Source: an uncultured Bacteroidales bacterium (GTDB lineage Bacteria > Bacteroidota > Bacteroidia > Bacteroidales > UBA932). Taken from it: a stretch of DNA of 15,899 nt. Below, in pieces: positions 7,361 to 14,955 of the stretch. The stretch covers positions 1 to 15,899 of the forward strand of contig URDD01000059.1 in assembly GCA_900546395.1 (NCBI GenBank). The letters are read 5' to 3'. Every line of letters starts with the position of its first letter. The stretch's first letter is position 1. The notes beneath the pieces were generated by a model, which was not told the origin of the DNA, did no database searches, and saw only the letters and a program-made list of their open reading frames with translations. The position numbers and the translations under genes are program-made.

Positions 7361-9351
7361 CTACTTGAAGTCTGAAGACTGCATGTAAGGAAGATTTATT
7401 GTTACACTCTTTATGTTGGATTTGTTCGTCCTGACACCGCATTCAGACCCGCATTTTCCACAGGCTGACCTCAAGACCACTTCCAGATTGCCACTCAATT
7501 TCGGATTCTTTGTAGTTTCCGGGAAAGACAAAAGGTAATCCTGACCTGCATTGAAGGTGCTGCGTCCTGACAGGGCTCCTTCTTCTGCCCAGGTACATGA
7601 TGTGCTGAATAATGAGAAACCAAATCTCGGCTGTGCGAATGTGTATTTCCATTTCATGAATTTCTGAGGCTCGGTCTCATTCCTAATCGTAACATCATTG
7701 ATAGGATAAGTATAGGATTCGTTGAAAGATATACCTCCGCTCACATTGATACTTAATTCAGTTCCCCCTTTATCATTGGCTTTGACTCCCACATCTCCTG
7801 CCAGATTCCATGAAAAACCTGAAGTATATGATGCCTGTAATTGAGTTGTCGCAGGATAATGCCTGTGTATTTTCATACCAGCAGTATTTTCAGGCGTAGT
7901 AGTAAGAGTTACAGACTCCGCACACCACTCGTTTACCTTTGCTATTGTATAGCAGTTGTTTGTAGTTACATTTTGTGCGTATGTACCGACGTATGCATTG
8001 GAAAAGCTTCCTATAAACTCCTGATGGATAAAGTAATATGTCCTTTTTTCAGCCTTGGAGAATGCTGACCAGATATCATATTCCACGCTATAGTTGTTAG
8101 TGGCATCGCGGAAGTGGTTACTCCTGCGGTAATCGTTGGAAGCAATCGTTTGTGATCCGCTGCAATATACCTTTGTCGCATTTGATACGGCAGTAATGTC
8201 GTTGGCTCCTATCGGAGAATCATTCAGCAGTGCAGGCTGTCCGGAAGCAGACGGTGCCGGAGCATAGTTCAAAAGTTCATTTATTCTTGTTATGGCCGCA
8301 TCTATCACCTTTCCCTGACTATAGTCGGACATCTTTTCATTATCATCAGATCTGGAATCCAATACAAAACATAATTTTCCATACATGTTCCCGTCAATTA
8401 CATAGCTGTTTGAAAGAGACGGTCTGGACATAATGAACATTTTACCTGAGATATCATCATAGGCTGATGCAGGGTTATAAAGATTCAGTCTCTTGCAAAA
8501 TGCGTCAAATTGACTTGAAGAATTAATCTCATCAATTATCAGAATAGCACCTGCAGCAAGACTGGAGTTGATTTTTCCTTCAACGTCAGCTCCGAAATCC
8601 AGACTATGCAGGAAGAGGAAGTCCCCCTTGCCGAGAACATTGCTTCCATCCCACTTTGATGCTGAAGCAAAGCGTGCAATCATGTTGTCATACAGATAAT
8701 TTTCATTAGTCTGAGTCAATCCGGAATAATCTGAGCCGGAACCATACAGATAAAGATTACCGTTTATCCTGACATTGTTATCGTCAGTCAGAGGCAGTTC
8801 TTGTTCAATGGCAGAAGGTACTTCGGACTCCATACGCTCCAGCCCCTTGTCCGTAATTTTATACAGAAAATACTCATAGAAATCAGTATAGTCTATTTCC
8901 TTTTCCGGGAACATGTCAGCAGTAAATTCATCTGACTGCTGTATTGATTCAGTGTCGATAATGTTTCCGTCATTATCTTTCAGATATACTGTGTAATCCA
9001 TAGTATATCCGAAGTCAAATTCAGCTCCGTCCTGTGCTTTTTCTTCGAATATGCATGTGGACACGATACCAAAAGCCTCTTTTACGTTTTTATAGGTAAA
9101 TGTCTTGGAGAATTTGTCTCCGCATTTCACAATATAAGTCTCTCCCGGTTCGTTGTCGTGAGGGAACAGGATTTCAAGCCCTCTGAAATAATCCTTGTCT
9201 CCTGTAGAGGAAATCTCGTTGACATGAATCTCTACTGAATAGCCCGAGGTTGACAGGTCATCACTTTTTTGTCATCCTTACAAGACTGGAAGGCAGGAAG
9301 AATCAAAACTGCTGATACGGCATATTTGATAAGGTTCGTTTTTAAAGTCAT
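7361..9351 (-). pseudogene. Large toxin-like lipoprotein gene split by a one-base frameshift
   Basis: Reading from the ATG at 9351, codons 1-24 encode an SPII signal peptide ending in AFQSC, followed by KDDKK. The frame then runs into a TAG after 39 codons. The main frame lies one base back: it is open from 9271 (just after a TGA at 9274-9272) to the stop at 7361 and has no ATG in its first 47 codons; the first possible start, a GTG at 9130, would drop the signal peptide. The two join at an A6G run (9270-9264): one extra A, or a -1 ribosomal slip, gives a continuous lipoprotein of about 663 aa. In that numbering, about 415-450 carry YYFIHQEF-like sequence. About 501-558 are alternating, glycine- and serine-rich strands ending in SYTYPINDV, and a W-, Y- and S-rich region follows. 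This resembles the stem and body of leukocidin/hemolysin beta-barrel toxins, by eye only. The N-terminal 350 residues are unrecognised. The end has a CGKCGSEC cluster. It is either a broken gene, a phase-OFF allele, a recoded gene or a sequencing error. Confidence 0.75.
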
Positions 9352-9396
9352 AGCTGTGTGATTATGGTAAATTTATAATCCGTAGTAGAATGAATA

Positions 9397-9942
9397 TCAG
9401 TATTTTATTGAGTAAGAGTAATCACATGCCACTTGCTCTCCCTTATTAAGATATTCTTCAAACTTTTTACCTTTTACAGGGTTTGAGGAAGAGTTCTCAT
9501 AAACGTTAAGAACAGAATTCTTGCCATCTTTATATATTGCTGAAACGCTGCAGTTCTTGTTTTTGGTAACAGTATAGACAGTCTCAGGCTCGATGGATGG
9601 ACGTTCTGTCTTAGGTGTCATCACAGCCTTGCAGAAGACGCTTGCAGGGAGTTTGTCTTCGTTGTATGTGCAGGATGCCGACCATTTTGTGTTACTGATG
9701 TTTTCTGTCTTTTCAGTTTTTCCGTCAGTTCCGTAAGTTACAGTTATGTCATAGAATTTCAGGACGTCTTCAGAGAATTCCAGGGCATAGTCGGCCTTGA
9801 TGCTTTCTATTGTTGCTGAATCAGTCTTGGAATCGCTGTTTTTATCTTTGCCGCTATCGTCTTTTTCACAGGAAGAGAAAAATGACAGCGCTGCAATAGC
9901 AGACATTACTGATGCGATGTTACGAACAATTGTCTTTTTCAT
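9397..9942 (-). CDS. Hypothetical lipoprotein
   Basis: 181 aa with an SPII signal peptide: KK near the start, a hydrophobic core and an FFSSC lipobox (C25). A low-complexity linker rich in D, K, S and N follows (about 26-45), typical of Bacteroidota surface or periplasmic lipoproteins. The remainder (about 46-181) alternates polar and hydrophobic residues, suggesting a beta-sandwich, and has four further cysteines. I do not recognise the family. The stop is 45 bases before the start of the toxin-like lipoprotein on the same strand, and the start is 38 bases after the small membrane-peptide gene, so the three probably form one transcript. A role as partner or accessory of the toxin-like protein is inference from position only. 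Confidence 0.8.
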   Translation of the reverse strand: MKKTIVRNIASVMSAIAALSFFSSCEKDDSGKDKNSDSKTDSATIESIKADYALEFSEDVLKFYDITVTYGTDGKTEKTENISNTKWSASCTYNEDKLPASVFCKAVMTPKTERPSIEPETVYTVTKNKNCSVSAIYKDGKNSVLNVYENSSSNPVKGKKFEEYLNKGEQVACDYSYSIKY

Positions 9943-9980
9943 AATTCAAGAATTTTTAAATTTAATTATCAATATTTGAT

Positions 9981-10121
9981 TTATATGCTGAATGTCAGTG
10001 TCAGCAGGCTTATTATTATTACTATTCCAAGTATGCTGGATATGAGCAGGGCTGAGACTGCTATTACCGTGACTGCAGGTTCGTTCTGGAGTCTGCTGAA
10101 TATTTTACATTTTTTAGGCAT
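9981..10121 (-). CDS. Possible small single-pass membrane peptide (46 aa)
   Basis: A short ATG-to-TAA frame beginning MPKKCKIF, with a basic N-terminus, a short polar stretch and then one long hydrophobic segment (about residues 16-46, rich in I, L, V and S) reaching the C-terminus. This looks like a tail-anchored or single-pass inner-membrane peptide. It is the first gene of the minus-strand cassette, 38 bases before the lipoprotein start. A competing antisense frame of 67 codons overlaps it on the plus strand (9976-10179), so coding is not proven. I prefer this one for its sensible charge distribution and operon position. No clear ribosome binding site is visible, which is normal in this phylum. 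Function unknown. Confidence 0.45.
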   Translation of the reverse strand: MPKKCKIFSRLQNEPAVTVIAVSALLISSILGIVIIISLLTLTFSI

Positions 10122-10339
10122 GTTTCCGACTTTTTGCAAAGATGATGTCCATTTGTTTAGTGTGCAAGAACAGCAGTAGCCAATATGTCTGATATGGTGT
10201 ATAAAAAGGTTAAAAATAGGATAATTTTTGTATGATTTGCTGTATGGTATTTGATAATATATTTAATATCAATAGTTTATATGTGTAGCACGAGAGCCTC
10301 TTCTGGTCTTTTTATCGCGTCATTTTAAAATAAAATATA

Positions 10340-10347
10340 TACTTTTG
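10340..10347 (+). promoter_or_regulatory. -7 box of the TPR/AraC regulator promoter
   Basis: TACTTTTG matches the Bacteroidota -7 consensus TAnnTTTG and lies 24 bases before the ATG at 10372, with a likely start of transcription near 10354. I see no good TTTG box at the expected 19-21 bases upstream, so an activator may be needed. The rest of 10122-10339, between the divergent genes, is AT-rich with no gene and no clear minus-strand promoter. Confidence 0.45.
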
Positions 10348-10371
10348 CAGCGTGAAAAATTATTTTGATGT

Positions 10372-12069
10372 ATGAAGTTGTCTGCTGTGTTTTTTTCGGT
10401 CTTCTATGTTCTTTCTCTGTTTATCTATTCCGGGGCATATGGAAAAGCAAGCCATGAGGATTCGCAGTTTGAGGATTCTTTGCTGACAGAGAAGTATATA
10501 AAGAGAATATTCCTTAAGGACCCGCACAGAGCTCTCGAACTTCTGGATAAGGCGGAAATTGAAGCTCCGGCTTCGCTGCCTCAGTATAAAATAGATTTAT
10601 ACAGGGCTTCTGCCTATAATGAACTCAGGATGTTTTCTTTGGGAGAAAAATATTCACGGAAAGTTCTGGAGAGTGATTCTGTAGCCCTCAAGCCGAATAT
10701 AAAGCTCCAGGCAATGTCAGTCTGCCTTTTCGCATCATCATTTTATTCTGATTATGTTCAGTGTGCTTCTCTGGCCACTGAGGCTATTGCTTTGGCCAGA
10801 GAAGTCGGAAACATGCCTGCAGAGTATTATATATTGCAGACTATTGCAGATATTTCATTTAAGACAGGGCACAGTAAAGATGGTTACATGTATCTCCAGA
10901 AGGTTATAGACCAGGGAAGCCTTTCAGAGGACATCCGTATTTTGGCCAATGTATCTTCGGCCTATGGCAGTAAAATAATGCATCTTTATGCAGATAAAAG
11001 GTATCATGAAGCTGTACAGGAAAGTGTCGGGCGCCTTGATATAATAGAAAAAATAGAATGTCTTGGAGGATCTCCGGAAGGTTTTACCGACCAGCAAAAG
11101 GCATATACTTATGCGAAGGAGGCGTCTTTGGCTGAACTTTTAGGCCAGAAAGACAGAGCACATGACGCATATAGACAGTTTATCTCTACCAAATATGGAA
11201 ATACGGTTTATGGCAGGGGCTTTATCATAGATTATTTGCTTGAGGCTGGAAAGTACACGGAAGCATTGTCGTATTTACAGCCGCTATATGAGGAACAGAG
11301 ACAGTCAGATACTGTCAATGAGGATTATTACGGTATTCTATCTTCCTGGGCACGCGCGTGTTTCGGAATAGGAAACATGAAGGATGCATACAGACTTTCT
11401 TTAAGGGCTGCAGCTGTTCAGGACAGCCTGTTTATGCGTGAAAGAAAAAGCAAGGCTCAGGAACTTGCCATCACATTCAAGATGAAAGAGAAGGAGCTTG
11501 CTCTGGTTAAATCTGAAGCTGAAGCACAGCGTATAAAAATTCTGATATTCGCAGCTTGCGGAGTTGCGCTGATTATACTGGTTTTTGCATTGGTTCTCCT
11601 GATGCGTTATCGCATAACATTGCAGCGAAATAAGATAGCGGCCAGACAAATTGATGAACTGATGGCGCAGAAGGCCAATTCATATCAGTTCCCTGTATTG
11701 TCCGAAGGTCAGGACAGCAGTGATTATGCTGATTTTGTCAGAATGGAGAAGTATATCGTGGAGAATTCTCTGTTCCTTCAGCGTAATTTCAACAGGGATG
11801 CCATTTCAGATGCCTGCAATATCCCGCGCTCAAGGGTTTCGCTTCTTATACAGCAGTTTGCAGGAATGTCTCCTGGCGATTATATCAACAGGCTGAAAAT
11901 CCAGTATTCAGTAACGTTGATAAACGAACACAAGGAGTGGACAATAGATGCAATCGCAGAGGAAGCCGGTTACTCCAACAGAAGTACATATTATCAGAAT
12001 TTCTATAAAGTCTTCGGCATAACGCCTGCACAGTACCGCAGGCAGATAATCAGAGATGGCTTGGTATAA
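10372..12069 (+). CDS. Membrane-anchored TPR protein with AraC-type DNA-binding domain
   Basis: A 565-aa regulator-like protein. Residues 1-22 are a signal peptide, so the next region is likely periplasmic: residues about 35-350 are helical repeats of the TPR kind (for example RALELLDKAE, YTEALSYLQPLYEEQ). A coiled-coil-like charged stretch (about 352-388) leads to one transmembrane helix (389-411). A cytoplasmic linker follows, and then an AraC-type double helix-turn-helix at about 456-557, with the usual WTIDAIAEEAGYSNRSTYYQNFYKVFGITPAQYRR end. This layout, a periplasmic sensor directly joined to a DNA-binding domain without kinase or receiver, is common in Bacteroidota. Ligand and target are unknown. 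It is transcribed divergently from the lipoprotein cassette at 7361-10121, which makes that cassette and its own gene the most likely targets (inference). Confidence 0.85.
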   Translation: MKLSAVFFSVFYVLSLFIYSGAYGKASHEDSQFEDSLLTEKYIKRIFLKDPHRALELLDKAEIEAPASLPQYKIDLYRASAYNELRMFSLGEKYSRKVLESDSVALKPNIKLQAMSVCLFASSFYSDYVQCASLATEAIALAREVGNMPAEYYILQTIADISFKTGHSKDGYMYLQKVIDQGSLSEDIRILANVSSAYGSKIMHLYADKRYHEAVQESVGRLDIIEKIECLGGSPEGFTDQQKAYTYAKEASLAELLGQKDRAHDAYRQFISTKYGNTVYGRGFIIDYLLEAGKYTEALSYLQPLYEEQRQSDTVNEDYYGILSSWARACFGIGNMKDAYRLSLRAAAVQDSLFMRERKSKAQELAITFKMKEKELALVKSEAEAQRIKILIFAACGVALIILVFALVLLMRYRITLQRNKIAARQIDELMAQKANSYQFPVLSEGQDSSDYADFVRMEKYIVENSLFLQRNFNRDAISDACNIPRSRVSLLIQQFAGMSPGDYINRLKIQYSVTLINEHKEWTIDAIAEEAGYSNRSTYYQNFYKVFGITPAQYRRQIIRDGLV

Positions 12070-12123
12070 TATTTAAAAAGAGACCTCAAAGTCATGACAC
12101 TTTGAGGTCTCTTTTTAAATATT
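12068..12123. terminator. Bidirectional terminator, perfect 25-bp inverted repeat
   Basis: The arms 12068-12092 and 12099-12123 are exact reverse complements around a six-base CATGAC loop. The GC-rich core GAGACCTCAAAGT is bordered by A5 on one side and T5 on the other, so each direction shows a stem followed by a T-run. It begins inside the stop codon of the TPR/AraC gene and ends 8 bases before the stop of aspA on the opposite strand, so it serves both converging genes. Confidence 0.93.
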
Positions 12124-12131
12124 GCAAGAAA

Positions 12132-13544
12132 CTATTTTCTAGGCTTGATGTTAAGCTTTACAGGCTTGATCATATTCTCAGGCTTGAGTACTTCATCGAG
12201 CTCTTCCTTTGAAAGGATACCGTGTTCAAGTACGAGTTCATAGACTCCGCGGCCGGTTTCAAGAGCTTCTTTGGCAATCTTTGTAGAGTTCTTGTATCCG
12301 ATGATTGGATTGAGGGCAGTCACTACACCGATGCTGTTGTGTACATACTGGCGGCATTTCTCTTCATTTGCAGTGATGCCGTCGATACAACGTATGCGGA
12401 GAGTGTCAAAGCCGTGCATGAGCAGGTCTGCAGACTCGAAACAGCACTGGGCCATTACAGGCTCCATAGCGTTCAGCTCCATCTGTGCAGCTTCGTCGCT
12501 CATAGATACGCAAAGCTCGTTTCCGATAACCTTGTATGAAATCTGGTTCATTACCTCTGGAATCACAGGATTTACCTTACCGGGCATAATTGATGAACCA
12601 GGCTGTCTGGCAGGAAGGTTGAACTCTCCGAGACCGCAGCGAGGACCTGAAGCCAGGAGTCTGAGGTCATTGCAAATCTTGTTCATCTTCAGTGCAATAC
12701 GTTTCATTGCTGAAGCATATCCTACCATGCATGAAGTATCTGAAGTTATGCCTACGAGATCTTCCGCTTTTTTGATGTTCCATCCTGTAAGTTCAGCAAT
12801 GGCTTCTGTACATAGCTCTGCATATCCAGGCTCGGCGCATATTCCTGTTCCGATAGCTGTTGCTCCCATATTGATTGTGAGGAATGCCTGTGCGGCCCAG
12901 TCGAGGTTGTTCAGCTCATCCTGAAGTACTGTTTCAAAACCGTGGAATGTCTGTCCGAGTGTCATAGGAACAGCATCTTCAAGCTGTGTACGTCCCATTT
13001 TTATGATATGGGCAAACTCTTTGGCTTTTCTGCCGAATGATTCTATAAGTTCTATGAAGTGCTTGCGGAGTTCCAGATGAGTAGCGTAAAGTCCGATATG
13101 AATAGCGGATGGGTATGCGTCATTGGTTGACTGGGAGCAGTTTACATGGTCGTTTGGAGAGCAGAACTGGTATTCGCCTCTCTTGTGTCCCATAATTTCC
13201 AGAGCCCTGTTGGCAATCACCTCATTGGCGTTCATATTGGTCGTGGTACCGGCTCCGCCCTGAATCATATCTACAGGGAAGAATTCGTGGTGCTTGCCGT
13301 CCATGATTTCTCTGCAGGCCTGTGAGATGGCGTTGAAAAGCTCGTCAGTAAGCAGCCCCTGCTTGTGGTTTGCAATAGCCGCACCGAGTTTTACGATAGC
13401 AAGACCTTTGATGAAAAGCGGGTATTCGCTTAGTTTGAATGTGCTGATTGGAAAATTTTCCAGTCCTCTCATTGTCTGTACTCCATACAAGACTTCTTCC
13501 GGCACTTCTACGCTGCCGAGAAGATCGCTTTCTGTCCTTGTCAT
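12132..13544 (-). CDS. aspA: Aspartate ammonia-lyase (aspartase)
   Basis: Enzyme of the fumarase/aspartase superfamily converting aspartate reversibly to fumarate and ammonia, here feeding fumarate toward fumarate reduction or recovering nitrogen. 470 aa from the chosen start, close to other aspartases. The signature GSSIMPGKVNPV is at 316-327, with the catalytic serine in the SS pair (317-318). QGGAGTTTNMNANE and CSQSTNDAYP build the substrate pocket. The N-terminal TESDLLG and the C-terminal INGxTANEE-like and GVVTALNPxIGY-like stretches fit aspartase better than fumarase C. The frame runs on to an ATG at 13619, but those 25 extra residues do not look like family sequence, so the start is placed at the ATG at 13544. 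A -7-like TAACTTTA lies about 14 bases upstream of it. It sits downstream of pheS on the same strand. Confidence 0.93.
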   Translation of the reverse strand: MTRTESDLLGSVEVPEEVLYGVQTMRGLENFPISTFKLSEYPLFIKGLAIVKLGAAIANHKQGLLTDELFNAISQACREIMDGKHHEFFPVDMIQGGAGTTTNMNANEVIANRALEIMGHKRGEYQFCSPNDHVNCSQSTNDAYPSAIHIGLYATHLELRKHFIELIESFGRKAKEFAHIIKMGRTQLEDAVPMTLGQTFHGFETVLQDELNNLDWAAQAFLTINMGATAIGTGICAEPGYAELCTEAIAELTGWNIKKAEDLVGITSDTSCMVGYASAMKRIALKMNKICNDLRLLASGPRCGLGEFNLPARQPGSSIMPGKVNPVIPEVMNQISYKVIGNELCVSMSDEAAQMELNAMEPVMAQCCFESADLLMHGFDTLRIRCIDGITANEEKCRQYVHNSIGVVTALNPIIGYKNSTKIAKEALETGRGVYELVLEHGILSKEELDEVLKPENMIKPVKLNIKPRK

Positions 13545-13644
13545 TAGATTTGTGTTGTTTTTAGTGTTTAAAGTTATGACCGGACCGGGGATCGTCTGCC
13601 ATATTTGATTATAGTTCAATTGTTTCCTTATTTAAAGTCTCCGG

Positions 13645-13668
13645 GACATCGCTGTTTAGAGCGATGTC
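13645..13668 (-). other. Hairpin spanning the pheS stop codon
   Basis: GACATCGCT and AGCGATGTC form a perfect 9-bp stem with a six-base loop that contains most of the pheS TAA. It is followed on the minus strand by CCGGAGACTTTAAA, not by a clean T-run, so it is at best a weak terminator or a 3' stabilising structure between pheS and aspA. Confidence 0.6.
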
Positions 13669-14684
13669 TCGAATTCTTTAAGGAATCTCAAGTCGTTTTC
13701 AAAGTAATTTCTAAGGTCCTTGACCTGCCATTTGAGCATTGCTATTCGTTCCACTCCCATACCGAAAGCGAAACCGCTGTATTTCTTGCTGTCAATGCCT
13801 GAGGCTTCGAGGACATTAGGGTCAACCATTCCGCATCCCAATATTTCAAGCCAGCCGGTGCCTTTGCAGATGTTGCAGCCTTTGCCGTGGCAGATGTTAC
13901 AGCTTACATCCACTTCTGCTGACGGTTCGGTGAAAGGGAAGTATGACGGTCTCATCCTTATTTTGGTTTCTGAACCGAACATCTCTCTCGCAAAAAGAAG
14001 GATTGCCTGTTTAAGGTCCGCAAATGTCACATTTTCGTCAATATAAAGGCCTTCTACCTGATGGAATATACAGTGGGCTCTGGCAGAGATGGCTTCGTTT
14101 CTGAAAACCCTTCCCGGACATATTATTCTTATAGGGAGAGGCATTTTTTCCATAGCCCTTACCTGGACACTGGATGTATGAGTGCGCAGGAGAATAGGGT
14201 CTTTAGGGCCTGCAGAAATGAAGAATGTGTCCTGCATTTCCCTTGCAGGGTGCTCTGGAGGGAAATTAAGAGCCTCAAAAACGTGCCAGTCGTCCTCGAT
14301 TTCAGGACCTTCAGCCACGTCATATCCGAATTTTCTGAAAATACCTATTATTTCTTCCCTGACAATGGAAACGGGATGTCTGGATCCAAGCTGCAGAGGC
14401 TCTCCCGGCATTGTGAGGTCAAAAGATGATCCGGATTTGCTGCCGGACTCTTCCACAGTCTCTCTCAATGATTCGATTTTAGCTGCGGCTGCGTTTTTCA
14501 ACTGGTTTAGCTTCTGCCCGAATTCCCTTTTCATTTCAGGCGGTACAGTCCTGAATTCTTCAAAAAGTGAAGTTATTGAGCCTTTTTTTCCGAGAAGTCG
14601 GACTCTGGCATTTTCTATATCCTGCTGTGTCTTGCAGGTCAGCTCCTGTATTTCAGAGAGGAGAGCTTCTATCTTTTGCTTCAT
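13656..14684 (-). CDS. pheS: Phenylalanine-tRNA ligase alpha subunit
   Basis: Class II aminoacyl-tRNA synthetase catalytic subunit, 342 aa. With the beta subunit (pheT, not in the window) it charges tRNA-Phe in an alpha2-beta2 enzyme. Residues 1-85 are the N-terminal coiled coil that touches the tRNA. The catalytic core follows: HPAREMQDTF (145-154), RTHTSSVQVRAM (167-178), GRVFRNEA (motif 2, 191-198), RPSYFPFTEPSAEV and the terminal GMGVERIAML (motif 3, 308-317). A four-cysteine insert, CNICHGKGCNIC (262-273), lies between FTEPSAEV and GWLEILGCG where the E. coli protein has none; it looks like a zinc-binding knuckle and I believe it occurs in other Bacteroidota PheS proteins. pheS is not followed by pheT here; aspA is next. 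Start ATG at 14684. Confidence 0.95.
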   Translation of the reverse strand: MKQKIEALLSEIQELTCKTQQDIENARVRLLGKKGSITSLFEEFRTVPPEMKREFGQKLNQLKNAAAAKIESLRETVEESGSKSGSSFDLTMPGEPLQLGSRHPVSIVREEIIGIFRKFGYDVAEGPEIEDDWHVFEALNFPPEHPAREMQDTFFISAGPKDPILLRTHTSSVQVRAMEKMPLPIRIICPGRVFRNEAISARAHCIFHQVEGLYIDENVTFADLKQAILLFAREMFGSETKIRMRPSYFPFTEPSAEVDVSCNICHGKGCNICKGTGWLEILGCGMVDPNVLEASGIDSKKYSGFAFGMGVERIAMLKWQVKDLRNYFENDLRFLKEFETSL

Positions 14685-14736
14685 ATCTTTTGCTTTTTCA
14701 ATTCAATTGAACGCCTGCTGTTTTGCAAGTAATTTA

Positions 14737-14769
14737 CAAAGTTAGCAAAAAACCGGTAAAATTGTACAA
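14737..14769 (-). promoter_or_regulatory. Promoter of pheS
   Basis: On the minus strand TAACTTTG (14744-14737) matches the -7 consensus TAnnTTTG exactly. A TTG lies 22 bases further upstream (14769-14767), slightly wider than the usual 19-21. Transcription would start near 14730, about 45 bases before the ATG. The -33 side overlaps a TTGTACAA palindrome (14762-14769). Confidence 0.6.
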
Positions 14770-14955
14770 CATCTATTCATTTACTGCTTTCGGGAAACAG
14801 GTTTGGAGGTTTGACGGGGTCAAGTATGTCACCTTTGTCGCATAATGTTAAAAAGTGGTTGTACAATAGACCATTGCAGATATAGATGCCGCCTTTTTGT
14901 ATGCTTTGGCTGAGGAGGGAAGTATCTTGCTAATGCAGAGTATGGGTGATGGTAC

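Noticed and set aside
9128..9130. GTG at 9130 as the true start of the 589-codon frame
   Set aside because: The frame is open 47 codons further upstream with protein-like sequence that continues directly from a lipoprotein signal peptide in the neighbouring frame; a start at 9130 would remove the export signal.
9976..10179. 67-codon plus-strand frame between the lipoprotein and the regulator
   Set aside because: It is antisense to the hydrophobic 46-codon frame, has an irregular hydrophobic pattern and no operon partner on that strand; judged the less likely of the two.
12222..12924. Long plus-strand frames antisense to aspA (up to 217 codons)
   Set aside because: Shadows of a highly conserved gene on the other strand; no family-like features and no promoter.
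13545..13619. N-terminal 25-residue extension of aspartase
   Set aside because: The extension has no resemblance to aspartase N-termini and covers the likely promoter region; the ATG at 13544 gives the normal family start MTRTESDLLG.
14061..14745. Plus-strand frames of 122 and 187 codons antisense to pheS
   Set aside because: Opposite-strand shadows of pheS, serine/proline-rich and without recognisable motifs.
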